64,000 bases of DNA, taken from contig NW_006500065.1 in assembly GCF_000471905.2 (NCBI RefSeq), positions 652,792 through 716,791 of the forward strand, in the 5' to 3' direction. Position numbers and translations under genes: made by a program. Below are positions 46,441-57,320 of this stretch, piece after piece. The DNA comes from Amborella trichopoda (Eukaryota; Streptophyta; Magnoliopsida; Amborellales; Amborellaceae). A model generated the notes under the pieces. That model saw only the letters and a list, made by a program, of their open reading frames with translations. It was not told the origin of the DNA and made no database searches. Numbering within the stretch: the first letter of the stretch is position 1; each line of letters starts with the position of its first letter.

Positions 46441-47259
46441 GAGATGGCCTTAGAATTCACTTCTCGACAGATATCTGGATAGGAACCTCTCCACTCTCGA
46501 TAATTTTTCACTCACTATTTGTGGTAGCCAGAAACTCAGCGGCCCTAGTTGCAGAGCATGTGGCCTTCTCAGGTGCATCCTTAGTATGGACTCCAATCTT
46601 CAGACGCAACCTTACAGATCAGGAATCCTCAGCCCTTATCTCAACCAAACTCATTTATTTGGTTCCCTGCTCCCTCGGCGTGTTTCTCAGTGTCATACTT
46701 CTATTCTTCCCTCATTCCCAACCCCGATCCCAAACCTCTTCTCAATTTATCATGATCATTACCCATCCCTCATAAAATCCAGGCTTTTGTCTGAGTGCTC
46801 CTTCAAGGCAAAATCCTCACCCTTGACCAACTCAAAAAAAGGTGTTTCTCATTACCCAACAGATGCATTTTGTGCCTCCAAAAAGAGGAGTCTATCTCTC
46901 ACCTTTTTCTCCTCTATGAAGTGACAAAATATATGGTCTTCTCTTCTAAACCTCTTTGGGTTACAATGGGTAACAAATTTTCCAAATTTACTTTGCACCG
47001 CCTTTTTCAAAGCAAGGAAGAAAGTTAGGTCATATTGCCATTGCAGCCTTATTTTGGAGTTTTTGGTTAGAGAGAAACTCTAGAACCTTCAGAGGTACAC
47101 ACAAAACAACCCAGTCAGTTTTCGATTCGATTTCAGTTTTGATAACATGCTGGGCCATTTCCATTCCCATTTTTGCCACAATGCAAATCTCCCTCTTCCT
47201 AAACAATTGGGACAGCCTTTTACACCTTCATGTCCAAACAAACAGACCTAGACCTCAGT

Positions 47260-47690
47260 GGACCCACCCTCCCCAAGGTTATCTCAAACTCAATATAAAC
47301 GGTTCCTCCCTAGGTAACCCCTGTCCCTTCTGGTATTGGTGGAACCTTGGCTGGATCTACCTCAACCATTTTGTAATTCTCAGAATTCATAGGGCACCAA
47401 GATTCTACCTATGCAGAAGCTATGGCCCTCTTGGTTGGACGCAGCAAGGTGTTACAATTAGCACCTGAAGCTCTTGCGATTTTGGTGGAGTCAGATTCCA
47501 ATAACATAGTGAGATGGGCTACACAAGACCAACAGCCTCCCTGGAGGCTTTTATCCATCTTTGATTACATATTCTACATTTGCAATATTCTGCCGCATGT
47601 CTCTTTTTCACATATTCTCAGAGAGGCAAATTCAGAGGCAGATCAAATTGGCTATGGAAGGACCTTCTCTTGGTCCACCTAATCAGCAAC
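47260..47690 (+). pseudogene. LINE F RNase H remnant
   Basis: PPQGYLKLNINGSSLGNPCP shows the first catalytic Asp replaced by Asn. A frameshift follows, then AEAMALLVGRSKVLQLAPEA, LVESDSNNIVRWATQDQQP and HILREANSEADQIGYG in the second frame. All motifs of the domain can be placed. Confidence 0.75.
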
Positions 47691-49627
47691 CAACCTGATC
47701 TCCTCAACTCTCTCTCTCTTCTCCTCTTCCCCAATTCTCTCTTCTTGGCCCCCTTTCCACTTCTTCTCCAAAAAAAAAAACTCCAAAAAAAAAGGGAATT
47801 TTTCTAAGGTTCTATTTATTCGCTCCTGACTTTTGAGGCTATTTGCTCTGTTTCATGTCCTTGGGCCCTTACCTAACATAGCCTTACCTGGCCTTGTTGT
47901 TACTTCATCACCAATTGTCCCAGTGCCTGGAGTCCTCACCTCTATCAGAGACTAATCTCAGGTACGCACTTCTGTAACCTATATCCCCCAACCCCACTCT
48001 CTTCTTCCATTTCTATTCCCATTAAATGTCCTATCAAAACTCTATCACAGTTGCAGTGCTCCTGCACACCCATTTCCCTCTTCTACCTGTCTCTCTATCT
48101 CCAGCTCCAACCTTATTTCCACTAAATTCACTGTAGCTCAACCACAATTACCAAGCTGGCTCCAATCTCTCAGTTCACTTGCCCACTACAGCAGCACTTC
48201 ATATACTTCCTCTCTCATCCTCTCTCTTTTCATCCTCCACCCATCCACACTCTACTCCAAGATATGGGACAAGAAATTCTAGGGAGGGTCACATACTCCC
48301 TCTCTCATTATCTCTATTTTCATCGTCCACCCATCCACACACAACTCCAAGAAATGGGTAAAGACAATCTAGGGAGGGGCATTATTCTATGGACAGTTGG
48401 CGTCCCTTTGGGAATCTCATTCTCATACCTATCCTCGATTCCTCGACATAAACTTCTCTTTTGTACTACGAGTCTCAATGATTATTACTGTGGGGTATGC
48501 TGCACTCTATGCTGCTGGGTGCTCTCATCAGCTCTCTCAACAGAAACAGAGTCAACAGGTTCTCTATCATATTGCAGTGGCCTGAAGCTCTCACCAATTC
48601 TTCCATCAGGTCGCTGAGGTCCAAACCTCATTACCGTCAGCCATGAGAGGTCTTCTTTTCATCACGGTCAGCTACCACTACTGGAGGCCCTTGTCTCTAA
48701 CCTCAAGGCCCTCTGTTTCTCGATACGAGGTCGCATCTTTTATACATATGTAGGGCTCTGCCCATTTTTTCTTCTTTAGGTTTTTCTTTTCTCTTTTTTC
48801 TTCTGCTCTTCTTCTCTCCTGCTACCTCTAACATCTTTTATACATATCTTAAGCCCAGCCCAATTTTTTCTTCTTTAGGTTTATCTATTTTTTTTCTTCT
48901 CTTATTCTCTTCTTCTCTCTATCTCTAACTTTTGTTGTCTTAGCACTCAATCTGTGGAATTGCCCTCTTTAGGATTAGAAAAATTGTAATATTATTATTC
49001 TAATACAGTTAACCTTTTTCTCAAAAAAAAAAATATCACAAAAGAAAAAAAAAAGAACTAAAAGAACATCAAATGATTCAAATCATAACGAATCATACCA
49101 AAAAAAAAATGCCAAACTGTAATTCACATATTGTAATTCACTAGCCATTTCAAAATGAAACCTATAACGGCCCAAACCAGTGATATTTGGTCGTCAAAAA
49201 GTCCACTTATACGACCAATCCAAACTCCAAAAAGTATCATGAAGAATTTTTTTATTTCTCAAGAAATTCGAAAAGTTAAAAAAAAAATCTATCTTTAAAA
49301 AACATTTAAATACTTAGTTTCTTATAGTTTTTCTCTTTGTAACTTACACATGAGGGGCTTTGAGGAACAAGAACGCTCCCCAACCACCCCCCCCCCCCTT
49401 CTTTTTTTCCCCTTCCCCTTTTAGGAGGTGGGAAATCTCGAAAATTCCCTTAGTTGAGGCCCTTTTCCCACCCTCAGCCTCCCTGCGTCGTGGCCCCCGC
49501 CTTAAGACAAGAACAGCAGCATCTTGGCCAGCTAGGCGGGTGCCTGGACACATGAGCCTATGTAGCCCGCCCAAGCCATGCCTAGCTGTTTTGGATTCCC
49601 AGCCGCCTAGGCCACCGAATTTTTGAA

Positions 49628-49870
49628 TAGTGACTCTGATATTATTGTGGGCAGAGGTGATGGAAGTAGAAATAGGGGATGTGCTCGTGACTCTGGAAGG
49701 GGCAGTGGTAGGGATTATGGAGGCAGGGGTTGGAACTCAAAACGTGTACGAATTGTGCGCGTACAAATCATACAGTTGATAATGTTGGATAAGATTGTAA
49801 TCATGCTTGAGAAAATCAGGTTACTTGCACATTTGAGGTCGATGATGTATATCTGAATGGCCTTGTGAGA
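49628..49870 (+). pseudogene. Copia II gag continuation with decayed zinc knuckle
   Basis: After the hAT-like insert the gag resumes as SDSDIIVGRGDGSRNRGC with a Gly/Arg-rich stretch, then a CCHC knuckle at 49745-49786 read as CTNCARTNHTVDN, where the last Cys is destroyed by a one-base loss. It then fades out in AT-rich sequence before RTE-3. Confidence 0.7.
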
Positions 49871-50245
49871 ATGACATATATTCTGTTGGTGAATCTATTG
49901 TTCTTACAAGAGAATAATGTAATAAACTTGTTAGGGAAATGTTGATAAAACAGGATTTAAATATTCAGAAATTTGAAAATTTGAATGAAGGCTTTGTTGG
50001 CTTTCTATATTTCTATAATACATATTATCCAAACATGTTCTTTTTTTTGTCTCTTTTACTGTCTACCAATAATTCAGAATCTTTATAGATGTGATATTTG
50101 AACTATTTGGTTAACAAAATTAGATTTTTTCGGAAAGCAAGTTTTTCTCAAACATTTGATCGAATACTTTTCAAGACATGATAATATTACTAGAGCATTA
50201 CCACCAACAATCATGGCTTCCCTTGAAACTTGTTTTTTCATATCC
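49871..50245. other. Copia II tail or intron, nothing clear
   Basis: AT-rich sequence with no recognisable domain. It may be decayed copia protease or integrase DNA, but I cannot show it. Confidence 0.4.
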
Positions 50246-51795
50246 ACATCATCATCATCATCACTTTAGCCTTTTCCCAATTAATTAGGGTCGGCTACAT
50301 GAATCCTGGTTCTCCTTTCTGCTCTATTAAAGGTCATATCCTCAATGAGGCCATAAGTCCCCATACGTTTTCGGACTACTTCCAACCACATCCTTTTGGG
50401 CCTACCCCTTGCCCTTTACAGTCCTTCCACTTGAATTAATTTGCACCTCCGAACAGGCGTTGTACTTAGTCGGCACCATACATGGCCAGCCCACCTAAAT
50501 CTACTCTCTCTCATTTTATCGCCTATTGGTGCCACTCCTAAATTCTCTTGAATAGATTCATTACGAAGTCTATTCCTTCTTGTCTTGCCAGTCATCCATG
50601 TCAATATCCTGATCTCCGCTACACTGATACTATGGGTATATTGTTTTTTGTCCACCCAACATTCCATCCCATAGAGCAAAGCTGGTCTCACCACTGTTCT
50701 ACAGAACTTGCCCATTAGCCTCCTTGGTATGTGGCGATCACATAAAATTCTAGTTGCACATCTCCACTTTGCCCACCCAGCTCTCATTATGTGTGCGACA
50801 TCTTCCTCGATCTCTCTATTTTTCTAGATTATCAACCTAAGATATCGAAAGTGCGGTCTTTTTTGTATCTCCTAGTTGTGAATCTTAACTACTTCCTTGT
50901 CTCTACTACTATGTCTACCAAATTTGCACTCCATATACTCTGTCTTAGTCCGACTAATTTTAAAACCTTTGGATTCTAGAGCATCCCTCCAAAGTTCTAA
51001 GTTTGTGTTGACGTCGTTTCGGGTCTCATCAATCAAAACTATGTGTCATCTACAAACAACATCCTCTACGGTACCTTATCTTGCAAGTGCTTAGCTAAGT
51101 CGTCCATAACTAAGACAAAGAGGTATGGGTTCAATGCTGACCCTTGATGTAGACCTATTGTCACTGAAAACTCACTCGTCTCTCCACTAGTTGTTCGTAC
51201 ATTAGTAACCACTCCAACGTACATATCTCTCACCAAGTCGATGTAGTGTCTAGAGACGCCTTTCCTTTCCAACACCTGCCAAATCAAATCTCAAGGTACT
51301 CTATCATAAGCTTTTTGTAGATCAATAAAGACCATGTGGAGGTTTTTTCCCTTTGCCCTAAACTTCCCAATCAGTTGTCTAAGTAAGAAAATAGCTTCAG
51401 TTGTTGACCTTCCTTGCATAAAACCAAATTGGTTTTCAGATACACTCATTTCATGCTTTAGTCGTTGCTCAATCACTCTTTCTCAGAGCTTCATAATATG
51501 GCTCATAAGCTTTGATCCCTCGATAGTTTGCATAATTCTGTATGTCTCTTTTGTTTTTGTAAATAGGTACTACAATATTTTTTCTCCATTCATCTGCCAT
51601 TTTCATTGTTCTCAACACTTTGTTGAACAGCTTTGTCAGCCAGTCAATGCCAATTTCCCCCATGCCCTTTCAAACTTCTATTGGGATACCATTTGGTCCT
51701 AAAGCCTTTCCTATCTTCATTCTTTTCAAAGCTTCTTTCACTTCCAACATCATAATCCTACAAATGTGTCTATGACCTCTGCTGTCACTTGTACC
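50246..51795 (-). mobile_element. RTE-3: RTE-clade LINE, 5'-truncated, minus strand
   Basis: Its 3' end carries a (GAT)n tail (seen as catcatcatcatcatcac at 50246-50263), typical of RTE LINEs. On the minus strand the RT reads WLTKLFNKVLRTMKMADEWR, ENQFGFMQGRSTTEAIFLLR, LHMVFIDLQKAYDRVP, GLHQGSALNPYLFVLVMDDL and then MLFVDDT. The C-terminal part (50787-50416) includes CRTVVRPALLYGMECW and ESRFRWAGHV. It is the best preserved of the three RTE pieces but is broken into at least four frames. The 5' end stops near 51795 beside a T-run. Confidence 0.87.
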
Positions 51796-52038
51796 TTCTT
51801 TTTTTTTTTTAAATCCACATATCAAACAGACACCTGGCAATCCAGCAAGGGTTTCAAATTTCTCTCTGAACTCACTTTGTTGGACTACATATTAAAAAAG
51901 CCTTTCTTTTACCCTCGTTTGATAAAAGAGCCAAGCTTTCTGATAACTTGGATTGTCCAGCAAAAAGAAAAACCTCTCTCTAGATTTACAAGCTCTCTCT
52001 CTTGTCTTTTTTCTGCTCATCTATATCACTCGATTTAC

Positions 52039-52081
<43 letters not shown>

Positions 52082-53137
52082 AATCTTAAAAAAAGAAGTG
52101 CCCAACCCATCTTCTCCTTTCCAACTCGAAGCCACCGTATTCATCTTCTTCTCTGCAAATCAAATCACCCAACCTTCTAAAAAAATCTCGAAAGTCCACC
52201 AAAAAGGCTCAAAACCATCCTAAATGTGGCATTGAAAATCTAATTTTTTTTATTACTCAAAATTCTAATTTCATAATCGTTCCTCTCAATTTTCTTCCCC
52301 TCTTTTAACTGTGTCCAGCCATGAACTCATCTAATGGTGTACACGAAAATCCTTCTATATGGATTAGTAGGTTTCCTCATGGAATTCGATTCTAGTGGTG
52401 TTCACTACAATCCTTGTCAATTCTACATCGTACTCCCTAATCCGTGGTGGCATCACTGCTTCACCTTATACCAAAACTCTAAAACTGCCATTGTTATAGA
52501 AGAAGAGCAAAACTCAGGTGGGCTCTTTCTCTTTAGGCATGATTAATTGAGGGTCTTCTTCATTTTAGTCGCCGTGAAATTATTTCTGGCTAGGTTGTTT
52601 GCTGGCTTGGTTCAGTCCATAAGGCAAGAGAGTGGTGTAGGTGCAATAGGCTCAAAGGGAATGCAGAACATGAAAGATTTTGCTGATGGAGAAATTGAAC
52701 CCCATAAAATTCACGTCCTACTTGAATTTTGTGTGTTTCAGATAATAGGAACTGTATCTTTATGTTTTGGGTAACTAATAGGAACTTATCTTAATTTCTA
52801 GGTGAAGATTTTGGTCAATCAAAGGTTTAGGAACTGGGAAGAGCATGATTGTTGTAAATCTTATATTACTTTGAAATATTCGGATAATATGTAGTTCAAA
52901 CATACCTTAATCAAGTCCATGTATGAGGTTCTTGCAACTAAGCCCCAAAATCTGTCCTAGTTTTGCATTCTTTCTAATCATGAAATAACAATTTATGTTC
53001 CCACCATCACATTTTCCAGATGATTCTCCTTGGTAGATAGATATACATGTTACCAGTACTTATGAATTTGAGTTATATTAACTCGCTCTTTAGAACTGTT
53101 TCCACTCATTTATTTTGCACAAACAATCTGTTTACAG
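51796..53137. other. End of intron 6
   Basis: T-run at 51797-51810, a CT-rich segment with a microsatellite, then ordinary intron sequence to the acceptor of exon G. The T-run against RTE-3 could be the tail of another minus-strand retroelement, but nothing else supports it. Confidence 0.5.
52041..52079. repeat. (CT)n microsatellite
   Basis: Nineteen uninterrupted CT units. Confidence 0.95.
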
Positions 53138-53355
53138 GCATTTGGACAAATATGTGATGGAGACCCTGCAGATGTAGAGATTGGTTTGGAATTACTCCAG
53201 GCTATGAAGGAAAACCTTAATCTCTGTCCATCACGAACAAGTCTTGATTTCCTTCTTAGTGCTTGTGTTCATGTCAAGAATCCCCATTATGCCCAATTAG
53301 TTTGGGATGAATATCGGAAAGCTGGCCTTCCTTACAATGTGCTGACTTCTTTAAG
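53138..53355 (+). CDS. PPR gene, exon G (phase 0-2, last exon seen)
   Basis: The acceptor is tgtttacag at 53137 and the donor is ttaag followed by gtatct at 53356. It reads AFGQICDGDPADVEIGLELL, QAMKENLNLCPSRTSLDFLL, SACVHVKNPHYAQLVWDEYR and KAGLPYNVLTSL. It holds one full and one partial repeat, with the LCPSRTSLDFLLSAC and YAQLVWDEYRKAGLPYNV blocks typical of the C-terminal part of such proteins. The reading must continue in phase 2 in an exon that I could not find in the remaining 10.6 kb, so the 3' end of the gene lies beyond the window. Confidence 0.88.
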
Positions 53356-56181
53356 GTATCTAAATTTTTCCATTGTGAACTCTTTTGCTTTATATTGCTT
53401 GTTCTACATTCACTGTTGCAGCCATGTCAAATTGTAAGTAATGATTATAGACTGCACTATGATGGTCATATTCTTGTTGGATAAGAATATATTTATGCGA
53501 ACTTTTTAAAATTTTTGCTTACGATGATTATTTTTTCTATGGTTAATTTTCTCAACATTTTTTGACACTTATTTCCCATTGTTTCGTAATACAAAATTTT
53601 TTGAGTTAGGGAATTTTTGGTCATTAGGAGGGCTAGAATAAATATTTTTGTAAGAAACTAGTGGCATTTTACTAGTGGTTAAGAAGCAATCATTGCTCCA
53701 TGTGGGTGATGTTACACGTCATGTAGATGATGTTATCTTCTACTAGTTAATTAATTTTTATCGTTTTGTCAAGAATTTCTACTTTATCCCTGATTAGTTA
53801 CTTAAAATTGTTGGAATTGTCCTTTCAAAGCATTAAATTCTGATATTTTCAAATGGCTATTGACTCTAATGGGCGTATGAGAGCGACGTGACTATAGAAT
53901 CTTGGCACACCAGGACCAAGAGTCGTGGAACCTCGATTATGTCATGAGAAGTTTCTATATATGGGAGGTACCAAGAGGGTTGAGGTTTACTTCTAAGTCA
54001 AGTTCGATTATTATATTTGTGCCTCATGACTGAGTGATAGGCCAGGGCAATACCATTTTTGTAGGAGCTTGATGACTAAGACTCCTATATGGGAAGGTTA
54101 GAGCCAATATAGGGCATTGGTCTAAATCCCTGACAACTACAAACTTTCTCGTAGCATGTGCATACACAGTCATAATGTATTGGAAGCCACTCTTCCAAGG
54201 ATCCACTGGATAGAGCTATGCACATGTGCCAAGAGAGGAACTCCCGCACCTTATGTGCATGTCCTCTAGGGGGTGCCCCTGAAATCCGCTTAAACTTGGG
54301 GATTCAGAGAAACACATCGGTTTGACTTTGATAGGCTAAAATCAGGAGCCCTTGATTATATACCATGGGTCATGAGTCTGTTGGGTCATTTCGAGAAAGT
54401 GGTTGTAGATTCCCGGTGTTGTATGCTATTTTTAACACACTTGTATCCCTGAGACGAATAAAACAGGAGACGGTTGCGACCTAGACCTACAGGTACCAAA
54501 AATGCCCATGGATTACGAAAGCCCGTGAGTAAACAAACCTAATTTTGGAAAGATTTGAAATGGTGTTATCCTGGCCCCAAAAAAGCATGTGAGGGTGGCA
54601 TTTGATGCCTCAAAGGTGCCCACCAAGTTTTGTCTCGATCAAACAAAGATACAATGGAACAAGATGAAGTTTCAGTTACAATGTTACTCTTTAACATGTA
54701 CAAAATACCTTATAACTAGAGTTATATTGTTAAGGTCTTTGATGATCGTCAGAGCACCAGAGACAGACTCAGAAGGCCCAAAAACCTCAGAATACAAAGT
54801 TTCAACTCAATTGGACCCTTCTAATGCTGACTTGCCTAAAATGGGTAGGCCTTACACTATTCATGAGAAGCCACTATGAACCAATTTCTATTTATGGAAA
54901 TTGTGATTTTCAAAAACGGAGTTTCTTGCAAAAGCCATATCTTCTTCGTCTTGAGGCCAATCGACCGCAAATTTTAGTATGTCATTCTTCTCATCGAGAC
55001 AAACATTTCAACATATGGCACGGCCCGAGATGACGCACGAGAAGGAAGAAATCTAAAAGAGAAATTCGACTAGAAAGCACAAAATACAGATTTTTCTAAG
55101 CAAAACGTCCCCTCGCTCCATTGGATGTTTGACCGCGAAAATGGATCCATTATGACTCGAAGGGCTTCGATTTGAGGTAAGATTTGCTCAAGATCAAGGC
55201 CGCAAAGACACCGTATCAACGCTTCAAAGAAGGCACAATTTTCCGACGACCTCCATAAATCTTAAAGTGACCAATTGGGGTCCAAATTGAGGGATTTTCA
55301 TTGCAAAATGATCACGAGGACATCCTCTTCGATTTGTGACAAAGAAAAATACCAAAGATGCGACGGAATTACCTAGATCTGAGGAGCAAGAATTCAAATT
55401 TGTGGGTTTGGCCGGAATTTTGAAACCATAAGCAAAACTCTGTTTCAAATCGTAAACCGTATGTCAAAACGATCGACTCGAAACGATCTATGTTTCTATG
55501 ACATCTAATCGTCCGAAACATCGCTGGATCGCAAGGGAGAAGCTCCCAAGCCATGTGGATGGGACGAAGCACCTTTTTGAGGGCCTATTTATCATTTCCA
55601 TGATTTCCAAGGGTAGAAACGGTCATTTTTCACATAATCCGAAAATTCACTTTAATTCATTTTAATTCCATTTTTAGGCAATTAGGGTCGTTTTTGAGTG
55701 TGCACCACCCTTGTTTAAGGGGCACCTCTATATAAGCTCAAGGCTTATCATTTATAAAAGGTTGGCAGTTTTAGTGAAAAATGAATTGAATTGTGCCCAA
55801 CCCAAGAGAAGATAGAAAAGTTTTACAGTTTTTACTTTAGAAAGAATACCCTTGGACTACAAATCCCTACACGTTGGACTATGCTCCTTAGTCCACCCTA
55901 GACCACAAATCCGTACACCTTGGACTATACTCTCAAGTCTATCATAAAATCATACACCCCTAGCCCCTTAAACCATATATCCCTAGCTTACCTTAACCAT
56001 ACTCTCTAGCCTATCCCAAACCACACCCTATACCCTTGAACCATACACTCTTAGCCTTCTATATAATCCATAGACCTCTCTCAAGAGCTTTCAAGAACCA
56101 CCGGGATTCAACCTAATCTCTAGACTCGAGCCACCGGCTTCTCACCTAGGTACCCAGTCTCTCTCTCTCTCTCTCTCTCTC

Positions 56182-56225
56182 NNNNNNNNNNNNNNNNNNN
56201 NNNNNNNNNNNNNNNNNNNNNNNNN
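56182..56225. other. Assembly gap (44 N)
   Basis: Run of N inside a CT microsatellite in LTR-B1. The true length is unknown. Confidence 0.99.
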
Positions 56226-56326
56226 CTACTACGTACGACGTACTACGTAACCGAACCGTACCGTACTACCTACTACTACTACGTACTACGTACGACCGAC
56301 CGACCGTCTCTACCTACGTACCGTAC

Positions 56327-56327
<1 letters not shown>
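56226..56327. other. Anomalous low-complexity sequence beside the gap
   Basis: About 100 bases made almost only of tacg, ctac, accg and gtac words (for example cgtactacgtacgaccgac). They match nothing in LTR-B2 and are bounded on both sides by CT repeats. It looks like poor consensus through a hard repeat, not genomic sequence. Confidence 0.75.

Positions 56328-56386
<59 letters not shown>
56328..56386. repeat. (CT)n microsatellite right of the gap
   Basis: About 29 CT units; with 56160-56181 left of the gap it is probably one long tract. Confidence 0.9.
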
Positions 56387-56388
<2 letters not shown>

Positions 56389-56429
56389 CTTCTCCTCTAC
56401 TCCTCCCTTCCCTTTTCATTTTGTATGCT

Positions 56430-57320
56430 ACTCTTTAAGGAGGTTTGCTCTTGGTTAATCCTCCCCCCCCCCCCCTCCCGCTCATGCGGTAAACACTTCT
56501 AACTCGCCTTCGAGGTGCCTAGGTTCAATCCATAACGTCTTTCTCAAGTCTCCGACATAGACTCATAGGGGAGGCTACGTCGGAAGGCTCTTTGAGGTTC
56601 TCCAGTGGTTCGCTCTCCCTTTTCTTCTTCTTCTCTTCTTACTTCGTCCACCACTCCTTAAATCCCCCCTACCACTCCTTAAATCCCCCCTACCACTCCT
56701 TAAATCCCCCCTATGAGGGGTAAACACCTCTGACTCGCCTCTGGGATGCCTTTTCTTCTCTTCTTACTCCGTCTGTTACTCCTTAAGGAGGCTTGATCAT
56801 GGTTAATCCCCCCTCGAGGGGTAAACACCTCTGGCTCGCCTTCGAGATGCCTTTTCTTACTTCATCTACATCTCCTTAAGGAGGCTTACTCTTGGTTAAT
56901 CCCCCATTCAACGTGTAAAAACCTTTGACTAGCCTCCAGATTGCCTTTTCTCTCTTTTCTCTTTTCCCCCTCTGTCGTTCCCTTTCTCTTTCTTTTCTTC
57001 TTCTCTTCTTATTTTGTTCGCCACTCCTCAAGGAGTCATGCTCTTGATTAATCCCCTTTTGCGGGGTAAACACCTCTGACTCGCCTTCGGGGTGCCTAGG
57101 TTCAATCCCTGACACCTTCCTCAAGTCTCTATCATAGCCTCCTAGGGGAGTCTATGCTGGAAGGCTCTTCGAGATTACCGAGTGTTACTCTATTTCTCTT
57201 TCATCTCTTTTTCTCTTCTCACTTCGTCCGCTATTCCTGAAGGAGGCATGCTTTTGGCTAATCCTCCCCTTGAGGGGTAAACACCTCTGACTCGCCTCCG
57301 GGGTATTTAGGCCTTGTGCC
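56430..57320 (+). repeat. Irregular minisatellite in LTR-B1
   Basis: At least six units with ccttaaggaggcttgctctt, ggttaatcc, gaggggtaaacacctctg, actcgcctccg, at a spacing of roughly 90-230 bp. Nested within is a 22-bp repeat, ccactccttaaatccccccta, three times at 56651-56714. Weak counterparts lie in LTR-B2 at 60600-61340. Confidence 0.85.

Larger units (their letters stand above)
43139..49031 (+). mobile_element. LINE F: L1/RNase H LINE, the longest in the window
   Basis: Starts in the endonuclease C-terminus (SKLDRFLGN, then KPIILDTNPSSCTHKPFLFE), continues through the pre-RT segment (LSRKLQNLKAALKIWSRDL, RIKWLKQGDRNTAFFHK), is interrupted by LINE G (43704-44780), then RT (44800-46440), zinc finger (about 46850-46925), RNase H (47260-47680), a 1.3-kb 3' region and poly-A at 49021-49031. 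It diverges from the LINE A/B/C/D/E group. There are many stops. Its 5' end falls near 43139, so it is truncated within the endonuclease. Confidence 0.85.
42674..49627. mobile_element. hAT-like element split by LINE F, inside Copia II gag
   Basis: The two pieces (42674-43138 and 49032-49627) separate the two halves of Copia II gag. Their outer ends are inverted (gttcaaaaaggc and the complement of ccgaatttttgaa). Both ends hold subterminal gcctaggc/cgcctag motifs known from plant hAT elements. The flanking 8-mers cagtcaat and tagtgact agree at only five positions, so the duplication is decayed. No transposase is seen. Confidence 0.5.
477..53355 (+). other. Split PPR gene, gene body within the window (both ends missing)
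   Basis: Seven exons on the + strand read as one continuous protein of about 302 residues with matching phases at every junction (0-0, 0-0, 0-0, 0-0, 0-2, 2-0, 0-2). The product has P-class pentatricopeptide repeats: alternating amphipathic helices with signatures such as MYNAIMAGYF, GLMVLKQMEHADVKPNSETF and VSDALGVYDETKEAGSTPEP. PPR proteins of this class bind organellar RNA, usually in mitochondria or plastids. From memory the order and wording resemble Arabidopsis At4g04790/At4g21880 (mitochondrial PPR), but this was not checked. The start codon, targeting peptide and stop codon are outside the window. Introns are 12144, 10323, 15261, 160, 140 and 13946 bp, plus a last one longer than 10.6 kb. 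All the long ones are full of transposon remains, so exons are only 1.7 percent of the span. No frame break is seen in any exon, which suggests the gene is still functional. Confidence 0.85.
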
